Positions 1 through 4,842 of a stretch of 6,251 bases of DNA are shown here, piece after piece. The stretch comes from Alphaproteobacteria bacterium. Lineage in GTDB: Bacteria > Pseudomonadota > Alphaproteobacteria > Micropepsales > Micropepsaceae. The stretch's first letter is position 1. Each line of letters starts with the position of its first letter. The position numbers were made by a program, and so were the translations under genes. The notes beneath the pieces were generated by a model, which saw only the letters and a list, made by a program, of their open reading frames with translations, had not been told where the DNA came from and did not search any database. The stretch is from contig JAICVV010000132.1 in the NCBI GenBank assembly GCA_025935155.1, positions 1 through 6,251 of the forward strand. The letters are read 5' to 3'.

Positions 1-2
1 CA

Positions 3-29
3 GCTACTACAGCGGCGAGGGCGACGTGA
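3..29 (+). CDS. possible 3' end of an upstream phage gene (partial)
   Basis: The reading frame entering from the left edge reads ATTAARAT and stops with TGA at 27-29, overlapping the GTG start of the hydrolase as GTGA. The next two junctions of this operon are ATGA overlaps, so a coupled upstream gene ending here fits the local style. Only eight codons are visible, so no function can be given. The competing view is that the hydrolase frame, also open to the edge (reading SYYSGEGD before the GTG), is the one translated here. Confidence 0.3.
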   Translation, partial: ATTAARAT

Positions 30-439
30 TCGGCGGCGATCAGGACACCTTGGCGCGCACCATCTATGGCGAGGCGCGCGGCGAAAGCTATGCCGCGCAA
101 CAGGGCGTGGCGTCCGTGGTGATGAACCGCGCGGCGGACACGCTCCATTTTCCCGATGGTGCCATTTCGGTCGCGGCAATCTGCAAGCAGCCGTGGCAGT
201 TCTCCTGCTGGAATGCGAACGATCCCAACCGTTCGGTGATCGAGAACGTGCAGGCGGGAAACCAGATTTTCGATCAGTGTCTGGCAATCGCGGCGCGCGC
301 GCTCGGCGGCACACTGCCCGACAACACGGGCGGGGCGGAGTATTACCACGATACCAGCATCGCCACGCCTCAATCTTGGGGACAGGTGGTGCGGACCACG
401 CAAATTGGACGGCTGGTGTTCTTTAGGAGCGTCGCATGA
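26..439 (+). CDS. SleB-type cell wall hydrolase (phage endolysin)
   Basis: This 137-aa protein matches the SleB / Hydrolase_2 family, which cleaves peptidoglycan glycan strands; in phages it acts as the endolysin. Visible signatures are LARTIYGEARGE (residues 9-20, with the presumed catalytic Glu16), VASVVMNRA (28-36), a QFSCWN block (58-63) and a GAEYYHD segment near 103-109 followed by PQSW. There is no signal peptide, so export would need a holin; two small membrane proteins follow directly. GTG at 26 is chosen because GAGG lies 5 nt upstream, it forms a GTGA overlap with a possible upstream stop, and it gives the usual short N-terminus before the first motif. The frame is open to the window edge, so a longer protein is not excluded. 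The stop overlaps the next start as ATGA. Confidence 0.88.
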   Translation: MIGGDQDTLARTIYGEARGESYAAQQGVASVVMNRAADTLHFPDGAISVAAICKQPWQFSCWNANDPNRSVIENVQAGNQIFDQCLAIAARALGGTLPDNTGGAEYYHDTSIATPQSWGQVVRTTQIGRLVFFRSVA

Positions 440-555
440 GGCGCAACAACGGGAGCCTTGTGAAGCCGTTTGAGGTCGGCCTTGCCACGGCGCTTGGCTG
501 GGGCGTGGTGGCGGTGATCGCCTACTACCTGTTCAAAGGGAAGATCACCGTATGA
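436..555 (+). CDS. 39-aa single-TM phage protein (candidate holin-like)
   Basis: A very short gene encoding 39 residues: a basic N-terminus (MRRNNGSLVKPFE), one hydrophobic helix of about 20 residues (VGLATALGWGVVAVIAYYLF) and a short basic tail (KGKITV). A clear AGGAG lies at 425-429, 6 nt before the ATG, and ATGA overlaps link it to the hydrolase before it and to the next gene after it. Position directly after an endolysin that lacks a signal peptide suggests a role in lysis, for example as a holin or accessory membrane protein. I recognise no specific family, so the function is inference from context. The start, SD and overlaps make the gene itself convincing. Confidence 0.75.
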   Translation: MRRNNGSLVKPFEVGLATALGWGVVAVIAYYLFKGKITV

Positions 556-731
556 CGGTTGAACTCGCCACCATCATTGTCTCGCTGGTGATCGTGTTCG
601 CGCAAGGCATTGGCGCGCTCATCAACAATGGCCGCTACTCGAAACTGGAACTGAAAATGGAGAGGCGGCTGACGCGCCTCGAAACCCGCCTGTTCGGGAA
701 ACCCCTGCCGTCAGATGAAGGAGAAGACTGA
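552..731 (+). CDS. 59-aa TM plus coiled-coil phage protein (lysis-region)
   Basis: Encodes 59 residues beginning MTVELATIIVSLVIVFAQG. An N-terminal hydrophobic segment (about residues 4-24) is followed by a charged amphipathic helix rich in K, E, R and L (about 30-48), which has the look of a short coiled coil, then a loose acidic tail (PSDEGED). The start overlaps the previous stop as ATGA, implying translational coupling. The layout of one N-terminal membrane anchor plus coiled coil resembles small phage lysis accessories such as short i-spanin-like proteins, but it is much shorter than a typical Rz and no outer-membrane partner is visible. Function therefore stays unassigned; membrane location is well supported. 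Confidence 0.72.
   Translation: MTVELATIIVSLVIVFAQGIGALINNGRYSKLELKMERRLTRLETRLFGKPLPSDEGED
718..723 (+). promoter_or_regulatory. Shine-Dalgarno AAGGAG deciding the 733 start
   Basis: AAGGAG lies 9 nt before the ATG at 733 and inside the end of the previous gene. An in-frame ATG at 715 lies upstream of this site and has no SD of its own, so 733 is preferred as the start of the 109-aa protein. Confidence 0.6.
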
Positions 732-732
732 C

Positions 733-1062
733 ATGACGACTTTGGCCCCCGCGCCGAAACTGCCCAACCACAATACCGATACGTTGGGCGCCACTCTGGA
801 AAGCCTGCTCGGCTGGGCGCAGAATATCGAAAAGCTGGTGCTGCCTTTGGTGGCGCAGCTGAACCCAGAAATCGCTTCGTTGATCGGTGAGGGCACACAG
901 TTTGCCGAAGATGTTGCCGGGGCCGTGGTTTCCCCGCCCCCGCCGCCCACGCCGGTTGCGCCCGCCGCCGCCGTGCCTGCTGGAAACGTGCAAGGGGCGA
1001 GCAACACGCCGGTGATGCCGTCATGGCTTCCCAGCCTGAAACTCGCGCCGAAGGCAGGCTGA
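733..1062 (+). CDS. hypothetical phage protein with Pro/Ala-rich linker
   Basis: A 109-aa protein starting MTTLAPAPKLPNH, one nucleotide after the preceding stop (TGACATG). Its first half (about residues 15-60) is predicted by eye to be helical (LGATLESLLGWAQNIEKLVLPLVAQL), followed by a low-complexity linker with a run of five prolines and many alanines (about 67-82), then a short tail ending in PSWLPSLKLAPKAG. There is no signal peptide and no convincing transmembrane helix. I do not recognise the family. Its place between small membrane proteins and a phage-type protein suggests a phage accessory, possibly a structural or lysis-associated scaffold. A start at 715 would add MKEKTD but lacks an SD. 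Confidence 0.65.
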   Translation: MTTLAPAPKLPNHNTDTLGATLESLLGWAQNIEKLVLPLVAQLNPEIASLIGEGTQFAEDVAGAVVSPPPPPTPVAPAAAVPAGNVQGASNTPVMPSWLPSLKLAPKAG

Positions 1063-1063
1063 C

Positions 1064-1153
1064 ATGGCGAAGCGAAAATCCAAGCACAAGAAGAAGCGCC
1101 ACCACAGATTGCCCCCACGGGGCAAAAACGGCCGTTTCAAAAAGAGGCGTTAA
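1064..1153 (+). CDS. 29-aa extremely basic phage micropeptide
   Basis: Encodes 29 residues beginning MAKRKSKHKKKRHHR and ending LPPRGKNGRFKKRR. Sixteen residues are Lys or Arg and three more are His, with no acidic residue. The start follows the previous stop by one nucleotide (TGACATG), and its TAA is directly followed by the next gene's ATG (TAAATG), so it sits as a real gene-sized slot in a coupled operon. The closing GKNGRFKK pattern resembles tails of small basic phage proteins I have seen, but I can name no family. Binding to nucleic acid or to anionic membrane or capsid surfaces is a reasonable inference from charge alone. It is too short for most gene callers. Confidence 0.6.
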   Translation: MAKRKSKHKKKRHHRLPPRGKNGRFKKRR

Positions 1154-1699
1154 ATGCCTGCTCCCCAAGGCGGTCCGGTTGTGCTCTCGACGGGGTTCTT
1201 AAGAACCCCGTCAGGGAGCTTCCAGCGGCCCGCAAATGCCACGGCCTATGCCAGCGGCCAGTTGATCGCCAACAGCATCACGGTGGCTCTGTGTGTGCCT
1301 GTCACGCTTTCTGGTGCGGCCCGTCTCTCAGGGGGCAGCGGCATGGTGCGGCGCGTGTGGTTCATGTCGTCAAACGGGCTGGCATGGGTGACATCGGCCG
1401 TGCGGGTGCATCTGTTCACCTCCGCGCCCGTCTACACCAATGGCGACGGCGGCAATGTGAATGGCGGTCTCACCGAAACCAACGCGCCCAGCTATCTCGG
1501 CTGGTGCGACATCGCCAATCTGACGCCGCGCTTTAGCGGCGGGGTGAAGTGCATGGGATCGCCAGCGCAAGGCACGGAGATGAACTTCCAGTGCGCCGAT
1601 GGCTCGACATCGCTCTATGCGGTGTGCGAGGCGCGGGGTGCGATCAATCCGGCTGCGAGCGACATCATCACCGTGGGCGCGGAAATCTGGCCGGATTAG
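1154..1699 (+). CDS. conserved phage-type hypothetical protein (possible structural/tail-region)
   Basis: A 181-aa protein with no signal peptide or membrane helix. After a variable leader (residues 1-22) it has the blocks FQRPANATAYASGQLIANS (about 23-41), GMVRRVWFMSS (about 63-73), VRVHLFTSAPVYTNGDGG (about 83-100), YLGWCDIANL (113-122) and a closing LYAVCEARGAINPAASD stretch. This pattern of short beta-strand-like blocks resembles a family of phage proteins that are usually left as hypothetical and lie near structural or lysis genes; that recollection is from memory and no activity is known to me. An AGAGG lies 6 nt before the ATG, which abuts the preceding TAA. Oddly, codons 12-20 carry a perfect 24-bp palindrome. 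Confidence 0.75.
   Translation: MPAPQGGPVVLSTGFLRTPSGSFQRPANATAYASGQLIANSITVALCVPVTLSGAARLSGGSGMVRRVWFMSSNGLAWVTSAVRVHLFTSAPVYTNGDGGNVNGGLTETNAPSYLGWCDIANLTPRFSGGVKCMGSPAQGTEMNFQCADGSTSLYAVCEARGAINPAASDIITVGAEIWPD
1189..1212. repeat. perfect 24-bp palindrome inside a coding region
   Basis: The half-site GACGGGGTTCTT (1189-1200) is followed at once by its exact reverse complement AAGAACCCCGTC (1201-1212). As RNA it would form a 10-bp stem closed by a UUAA loop. It lies 35 nt after the start codon of the 181-aa gene. No U-run follows, so it is not a classical terminator. Being self-complementary as DNA, it could equally be a protein-binding site. Confidence 0.9.
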
Positions 1700-1705
1700 G
1701 GGCAA

Positions 1706-1737
1706 CGGGCGCGCGGCTGGAGAACCCCGCGCGCCCG
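1706..1737. terminator. GC-rich hairpin between convergent operons (likely terminator)
   Basis: CGGGCGCGCGG (1706-1716) pairs perfectly with CCGCGCGCCCG (1727-1737), giving an 11-bp stem around a 10-nt loop. It begins 7 nt after the stop of the last plus-strand phage gene and lies between that operon and the converging minus-strand pair. No T-tract follows on either strand, so termination is inferred from stem strength and position only. Confidence 0.55.
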
Positions 1738-1808
1738 CGCTCCTTGCGAACGTTCACAATGTCAAACAGCGGCGAAGCGCGCGGAGAGCGTGTTCGCCAA
1801 AAACCGGA

Positions 1809-2195
1809 CTAACGCTGTGGCGGGCAGGGATAGGCATAGGCCAAAGCGCCCGCCACCATCATGCCTGAATCCACACTCATGGTTTCGGGGTGGCGGCGCA
1901 TGTACTGCAGCACCACGCGGAATTTCTCTCTCGGACCTGCATCGGCCGGCAGACAGAACATCTTGCGGCCGTATCCGAGGCGCTGCATGGCGTGAAGGCC
2001 GTCTATCTCCCCCAGAATGCGCGCGACACAGGTTGCGTGATCGTCCGGCGCGCCGGTCATGCCAGCTTGCGCCCGCGTGCCCGTGCCGCCACGGCAAAGC
2101 TGTTGCAGGTCCCTGACGCGCATTTCGGTTGCCCACGATCCCGAGCTGAAAAGAGGGGTAATAGCGGCGGCGGCGATCAGTGTACGGAATATCAT
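1809..2195 (-). CDS. secreted Rap1a/Tai-like immunity family protein
   Basis: A 128-aa protein with a signal peptide (MIFRTLIAAAAITPLFSSGSWA, likely cut after Ala22), so periplasmic. The mature part has the layout of the Rap1a/Tai family: LQQLC (Cys34), TCVARILGEIDG (Cys56), FCLP (Cys81), VVLQYMRRHPE (95-104) and a closing VAGALAYAYPC (Cys124). Four cysteines in this spacing suggest two disulfides. Named members protect against type VI secretion peptidoglycan amidases; many annotated homologues have no proven target. The start is set by the signal peptide and an ATGA overlap with the upstream HTH gene; GGGGAA lies just before it. Longer upstream readings in this frame lack a leader and are unlikely. 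The family call is by motif memory; the immunity function is inference, and the phage setting may mean another role. Confidence 0.72.
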   Translation of the reverse strand: MIFRTLIAAAAITPLFSSGSWATEMRVRDLQQLCRGGTGTRAQAGMTGAPDDHATCVARILGEIDGLHAMQRLGYGRKMFCLPADAGPREKFRVVLQYMRRHPETMSVDSGMMVAGALAYAYPCPPQR

Positions 2196-2641
2196 CGGTT
2201 TCCCCGGAGTGTGGCTTGCACAATGCGGCTGATGCTCTTGGGATGAAGATGAACGGCGGCTGAAATTTCCACATTGGTCCATCCCAGACGCGCGAGGCGC
2301 ATAATCTCGCGGTTGCGCCGCGCCTTGGCGGCGTGACCGCGGATAGACCATTGACGGATCAGGAGCATTTCGGCTTCGCGATGGGAGACGGACAGCTCCT
2401 GTGAAAGTCCGGCGATGCAAAATTCGTCCGTGCGGCATTCTGACTCAGAGGCCCAATAATTGATTTTGCTTTCGCGTTCGCGTTGCTGGTCGCGCGCCGC
2501 CCGTGCGGCTTCGATATATTCGGCCGCCTGTGCAAGCTGGATGGCTTCGTTTTGCAGGGTTTCGGCCAAGGCGCGGAGGTGCTCGGGGTGCTGACGCAGT
2601 TCGCTTTCAAGCCTTGTGTTCCAGAGGGCGGAGCGGCGCAT
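2192..2641 (-). CDS. helix-turn-helix DNA-binding protein, phage-type
   Basis: A 149-aa protein. Residues about 10-62 are long charged helices rich in E, A, R and Q, compatible with a coiled coil. A middle segment (about 75-95, GLSQELSVSHREAEMLL) may be a helical hairpin. The C-terminus (about 112-141, IMRLARLGWTNVEISAAVHLHPKSISRIVQ split as helix, turn, helix) reads as a clear helix-turn-helix, with the sharp turn at AVHLHP and a recognition helix at KSISRIV. It is presumably a regulator or small DNA-binding factor of the prophage. Its stop overlaps the start of the secreted Tai-like protein (ATGA), so the two are co-translated. No SD is visible before the ATG; an AATAAT stretch lies just upstream, so a very short leader transcript is possible. 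I cannot name a specific family. Confidence 0.72.
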   Translation of the reverse strand: MRRSALWNTRLESELRQHPEHLRALAETLQNEAIQLAQAAEYIEAARAARDQQRERESKINYWASESECRTDEFCIAGLSQELSVSHREAEMLLIRQWSIRGHAAKARRNREIMRLARLGWTNVEISAAVHLHPKSISRIVQATLRGNR

Positions 2642-2747
2642 TGGTTATTATTGTGTTAACGAACGCCCGACAGCGGCCAGCCTAGCCGCAAAAAATTTTC
2701 GCTCAAATGAACAGCGATGTAATGGAGAACGGGAGATTACCGCGCTT

Positions 2748-2775
2748 TTGCATGTCAAGCTATTTCCCATAATAT
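2748..2775 (+). promoter_or_regulatory. candidate sigma70-like promoter toward mazG
   Basis: TTGCAT (2748-2753) and TAATAT (2770-2775) are separated by 16 bp in the AT-rich divergent intergenic region, upstream of mazG. Matches to consensus are partial (3 of 6 and 4 of 6), so this is a weak call supported mainly by position. Confidence 0.3.
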
Positions 2776-2777
2776 AC

Positions 2778-2783
2778 ATTATA
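2778..2783 (-). promoter_or_regulatory. consensus -10 hexamer on the minus strand
   Basis: Read on the minus strand this is TATAAT, an exact -10 match, facing the HTH gene about 137 nt downstream. No good -35 is seen 16-18 bp upstream. The surrounding ATAAT / ATTAT arms (2769-2782) also form a small inverted repeat that could be an operator between the divergent genes. Confidence 0.25.
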
Positions 2784-2811
2784 CGTAATTCTGGCCAGCG
2801 ATCTCGGGGGT

Positions 2812-2818
2812 GGAGGAG
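2812..2818 (+). promoter_or_regulatory. strong Shine-Dalgarno GGAGGAG, misplaced for mazG
   Basis: GGAGGAG is the best ribosome-binding sequence in the window. It lies 34 nt before the mazG ATG, too far to serve it, but 5 nt before an ATG at 2824 that opens an 8-codon ORF. An in-frame TGA at 2844-2846 prevents mazG from starting further upstream. Confidence 0.55.
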
Positions 2819-2823
2819 ATGAA

Positions 2824-2850
2824 ATGGCCTGCGGCCATCGCTATGAATAG
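2824..2850 (+). CDS. 8-codon leader mini-ORF before mazG
   Basis: ATG at 2824, optimally spaced from GGAGGAG, reads MACGHRYE and stops at TAG 2848-2850, two nucleotides before the mazG ATG. mazG itself has no comparable SD. The arrangement would allow ribosomes to load at the mini-ORF and re-initiate on mazG. The peptide shows no run of a single regulatory codon, so attenuation by amino acid supply is not suggested. It could also be a chance ORF. Confidence 0.3.
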   Translation: MACGHRYE

Positions 2851-2852
2851 GC

Positions 2853-3653
2853 ATGATCCGGCCAAACCCTCGCGACATCTCCGCCCTGCTCGACATCATG
2901 CGCCGCTTGCGCAACCCTGACGGCGGCTGCCCATGGGACGTGGAGCAGACCTTCGCCTCCATTGCGCCTTACACCATCGAGGAAGCCTACGAGGTCGCCG
3001 GCGCCATCGAGGAAGAGAACTGGGATCACCTGAAGGACGAGCTGGGCGACCTGCTGTTCCAGGTGGTGTTCCACGCCCGCATGGCGGAGGAACGCGGCCT
3101 GTTCGATTTCGGCGACGTGGTGGCTGCGGTCACCGACAAGATGGTGCGGCGGCATCCGCATGTGTTCGGCGATCTCGCAGGCATCGACACGGCGGAAGCG
3201 CAGATCAACGCGTGGGAGAAGCACAAGGCCCGCGAGCGCGCCGAGAAGCCGGATGCCAGCCTGCTGGACGATGTGCCCCGTGCCCTGCCTGCCCTGACCC
3301 GTGCGCTGAAACTTCAGAAACGCGCGGCAAGCGCCGGTTTCGATTGGGATTCCGCGCTCCGCGTCGTGGAAAAGCTAACGGAAGAAGCGAACGAGATCGT
3401 AGAAGCGAAAGCGTCCGGCGCGCCGCAATCGGACATCGAGGAAGAGGTGGGCGATCTGCTGTTTGTCGTCGCCAACCTCGCCCGGCACCTGAAGGTGCAG
3501 CCGGAAGATGCCCTGCGCGCCGCCAACGAGAAGTTCTCACGCCGCTTCTGCTTCATCGAGCAAAGCCTTCGCGCGCAAGGTAAATCTCCGCACGATGCCA
3601 CGCTGGATGAAATGGAATCCCTTTGGCAGGAAGCAAAGCGCGGCGAGCGTTAG
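2853..3653 (+). CDS. mazG: nucleoside triphosphate pyrophosphohydrolase MazG
   Basis: A 266-aa cytosolic enzyme that hydrolyses (d)NTPs to NMP and pyrophosphate, a house-cleaning role against aberrant nucleotides and, in some bacteria, a modulator of ppGpp levels. Two tandem MazG domains are visible. The first has EEAYE (43-47) and ELGD (63-66), the metal-binding EExxE...ExxD pattern, followed by DKMVRRHPHVFGD (95-107). The second has EEANE (177-181) and EVGD (198-201). The GGCPWD block near residues 24-29 and the length close to E. coli MazG (263 aa) support a full-length gene. The start is fixed by an in-frame stop at 2844-2846. Only a weak purine stretch precedes it, and translation may couple to the mini-ORF. 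Its stop overlaps that of the converging beta-lactamase gene. Confidence 0.96.
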   Translation: MIRPNPRDISALLDIMRRLRNPDGGCPWDVEQTFASIAPYTIEEAYEVAGAIEEENWDHLKDELGDLLFQVVFHARMAEERGLFDFGDVVAAVTDKMVRRHPHVFGDLAGIDTAEAQINAWEKHKARERAEKPDASLLDDVPRALPALTRALKLQKRAASAGFDWDSALRVVEKLTEEANEIVEAKASGAPQSDIEEEVGDLLFVVANLARHLKVQPEDALRAANEKFSRRFCFIEQSLRAQGKSPHDATLDEMESLWQEAKRGER

Positions 3654-4501
3654 CGGGTGAATTCCCTCGCCACCGTCCGGCCCACATCCGCCAGCACGGC
3701 GTCGCGCGATTCCGGATAGAGGCGCGAGCCGGTGTAATAGGCGGCAATCAGAATGGGCGCCCGGCCCGGCGGCGACACGATGGCCAAGTCGTTTGCGGTG
3801 CCGTTCGCGCCCGTGCCCATCTTGTGCCCGCTTTTCCAGTTCTTCGGCAGCCCCGCCGCCAGCCGCGGCATCCGCGTCTGGTAATGCACCAGCCAGTCGA
3901 CAAGCTGCGCCCGCGCCTTCGCCGATAGCGCATGACCGAGCAGCAGCACCCTCATATCGCCCAGCATGGCGGCGGGCGATGTGGTGTCGCGCGGATCGCC
4001 GGGGATGCAGGTGTTGGCGGATGGCTCGGTGCGGTCGAGCCGCGTGATCGAATCGCCCAGCGTGCGCACATAGGCCGTGACGCCGGCCGGTCCGCCAAGC
4101 TGGGCGAGCAGCAGATTGGCGGCGGTGTTGTCGCTCCACTGCGCGGCGGCCGCGGCGAGCGCGCCCAGTGTCATGCCGCCCTGCCCCACATGCGCGCGCG
4201 TGACCGGCACGTATTCGAGTAGGTCGCGCTCGCCGAACTTGATCCAGCGGTCGAGATGTTCGCGGCCTTCATCCGCGCGATGCAGAAGGTCCGAAACCGC
4301 AAGCAGCTTGAAGGTGCTGCACATGGGGAAGCGTTCGTCCGCGCGATAGTTGAGCCCCCTGCCGGAACCGGTGTCGAGCGCCGCAACGCCCAGATGCCCG
4401 CCGCCTTTCGTTTCGAGCGCCGCGAAGGTATTGGATTTTGCCCACGCGGGTGCGATCGCCAACGCGGCGGACGCTATCGCCAGTTCTCTACGATTCAGCA
4501 T
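3650..4501 (-). CDS. bla: class A beta-lactamase with KMG in place of KTG
   Basis: A 283-aa serine beta-lactamase that hydrolyses beta-lactams in the periplasm. The leader MLNRRELAIASAALAIAPAWA carries an RR pair and an A-x-A site, consistent with Tat export. Catalytic motifs are STFK (Ser62/Lys65; Ambler S70/K73), SDN (123-125; Ambler 130-132) and the omega-loop TEPSANTCIPGDPRDTT with Glu159 (E166) and Asn163 (N170). The third box reads HKMGTGANGTAND (226-238), so Ambler K234 is followed by Met235, not the usual Thr or Ser. Cys61 sits at Ambler 69, but the residue at 238 is Gly, so the 69-238 disulfide of some carbapenemases is absent. GGGGG lies close upstream of the ATG. The gene has no mobile-element neighbours and looks chromosomal. 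Spectrum cannot be read from sequence. Confidence 0.93.
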   Translation of the reverse strand: MLNRRELAIASAALAIAPAWAKSNTFAALETKGGGHLGVAALDTGSGRGLNYRADERFPMCSTFKLLAVSDLLHRADEGREHLDRWIKFGERDLLEYVPVTRAHVGQGGMTLGALAAAAAQWSDNTAANLLLAQLGGPAGVTAYVRTLGDSITRLDRTEPSANTCIPGDPRDTTSPAAMLGDMRVLLLGHALSAKARAQLVDWLVHYQTRMPRLAAGLPKNWKSGHKMGTGANGTANDLAIVSPPGRAPILIAAYYTGSRLYPESRDAVLADVGRTVAREFTR

Positions 4502-4537
4502 GCCGCCCCCGGTGTGCGATAAACGCCCTCCTCTATC

Positions 4538-4611
4538 GCCGCATTATGGCCGAAGCGGGACGCGTGGCGCAGTGGACAGGCGCATGCGGCTGCCGCATTA
4601 TGAGCATTATG
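4538..4611 (+). repeat. three GCATTATG repeats at candidate hicB starts
   Basis: GCCGCATTATG occurs at 4538-4548 and 4592-4602, and the core GCATTATG again at 4604-4611. Each copy ends in an ATG in the hicB reading frame (4546, 4600, 4609). They may be operator copies for autoregulation or simply alternative start contexts. Confidence 0.6.
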
Positions 4612-4815
4612 ATCACGTTCAAGCTTAAGAAAGACACCAAGGGATTCCACGCATGGAGTCCGGAATTGCCGGGCGTCCACACGCACGGGGCTACACGCGC
4701 GGCCGCGCTCGCCAATCTGAAAGACGCAGTGCGGCTTTATCTCGACGATGTGATGGAGGAATCTCTGCTGTCCGCGAAGGAGCCATCGCGCGCTTCCCGC
4801 CGTTCGGCGGCGTGA
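4600..4815 (+). CDS. hicB: HicB-family antitoxin
   Basis: A 71-aa protein (MSIMITFKLKKDTKGFHAW...) with the short HicB fold: a beta strand MITFKLKKD, FHAWSPELPGVHTHGAT (about 16-32) carrying the family's PELPG and GxT pattern, and a helix LANLKDAVRLYLDDVMEE (38-55). It would neutralise the adjacent HicA RNase. There is no C-terminal ribbon-helix-helix or HTH domain, unlike longer HicB proteins; the tail is a short Ser/Arg/Ala-rich stretch. The start is uncertain: in-frame ATGs at 4546, 4600 and 4609 all follow GCATT and none has a good SD; 4600 or 4609 gives the usual family N-terminus. hicB precedes hicA by 27 nt, the reverse of the classical hicAB order but common in this subfamily. It is divergent from bla. 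Confidence 0.85.
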   Translation: MSIMITFKLKKDTKGFHAWSPELPGVHTHGATRAAALANLKDAVRLYLDDVMEESLLSAKEPSRASRRSAA

Positions 4816-4842
4816 TGCTTCCGGCCAGAAATCGATCTGATA

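Noticed and set aside
635..1168. Long minus-strand ORFs across 622-1168
   Set aside because: They are antisense to a coupled operon with good SD sites and junctions; their low-complexity Arg/Ser/Ala composition is typical of GC-rich shadows.
1762..2274. 170-codon minus-strand ORF overlapping the Tai-like and HTH genes
   Set aside because: It is in a different frame from both well-supported genes, has no recognisable motif or leader, and its composition is that of an out-of-frame shadow.
2196..2438. N-terminal extension of the Tai-like ORF by 81 residues
   Set aside because: The extension overlaps the HTH gene, is Arg/Ser/Pro-rich like out-of-frame translation, and would bury a clear signal peptide starting at 2195.
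2841..3224. Minus-strand 127-codon ORF inside mazG
   Set aside because: It lies antisense to a textbook two-domain MazG; long antisense ORFs are common in GC-rich genes.
4438..4599. Longer hicB start at 4438 giving a 125-aa protein
   Set aside because: The extension overlaps the bla start region antisense and adds Arg-rich sequence absent from HicB proteins; the family N-terminus begins at MITFKL.
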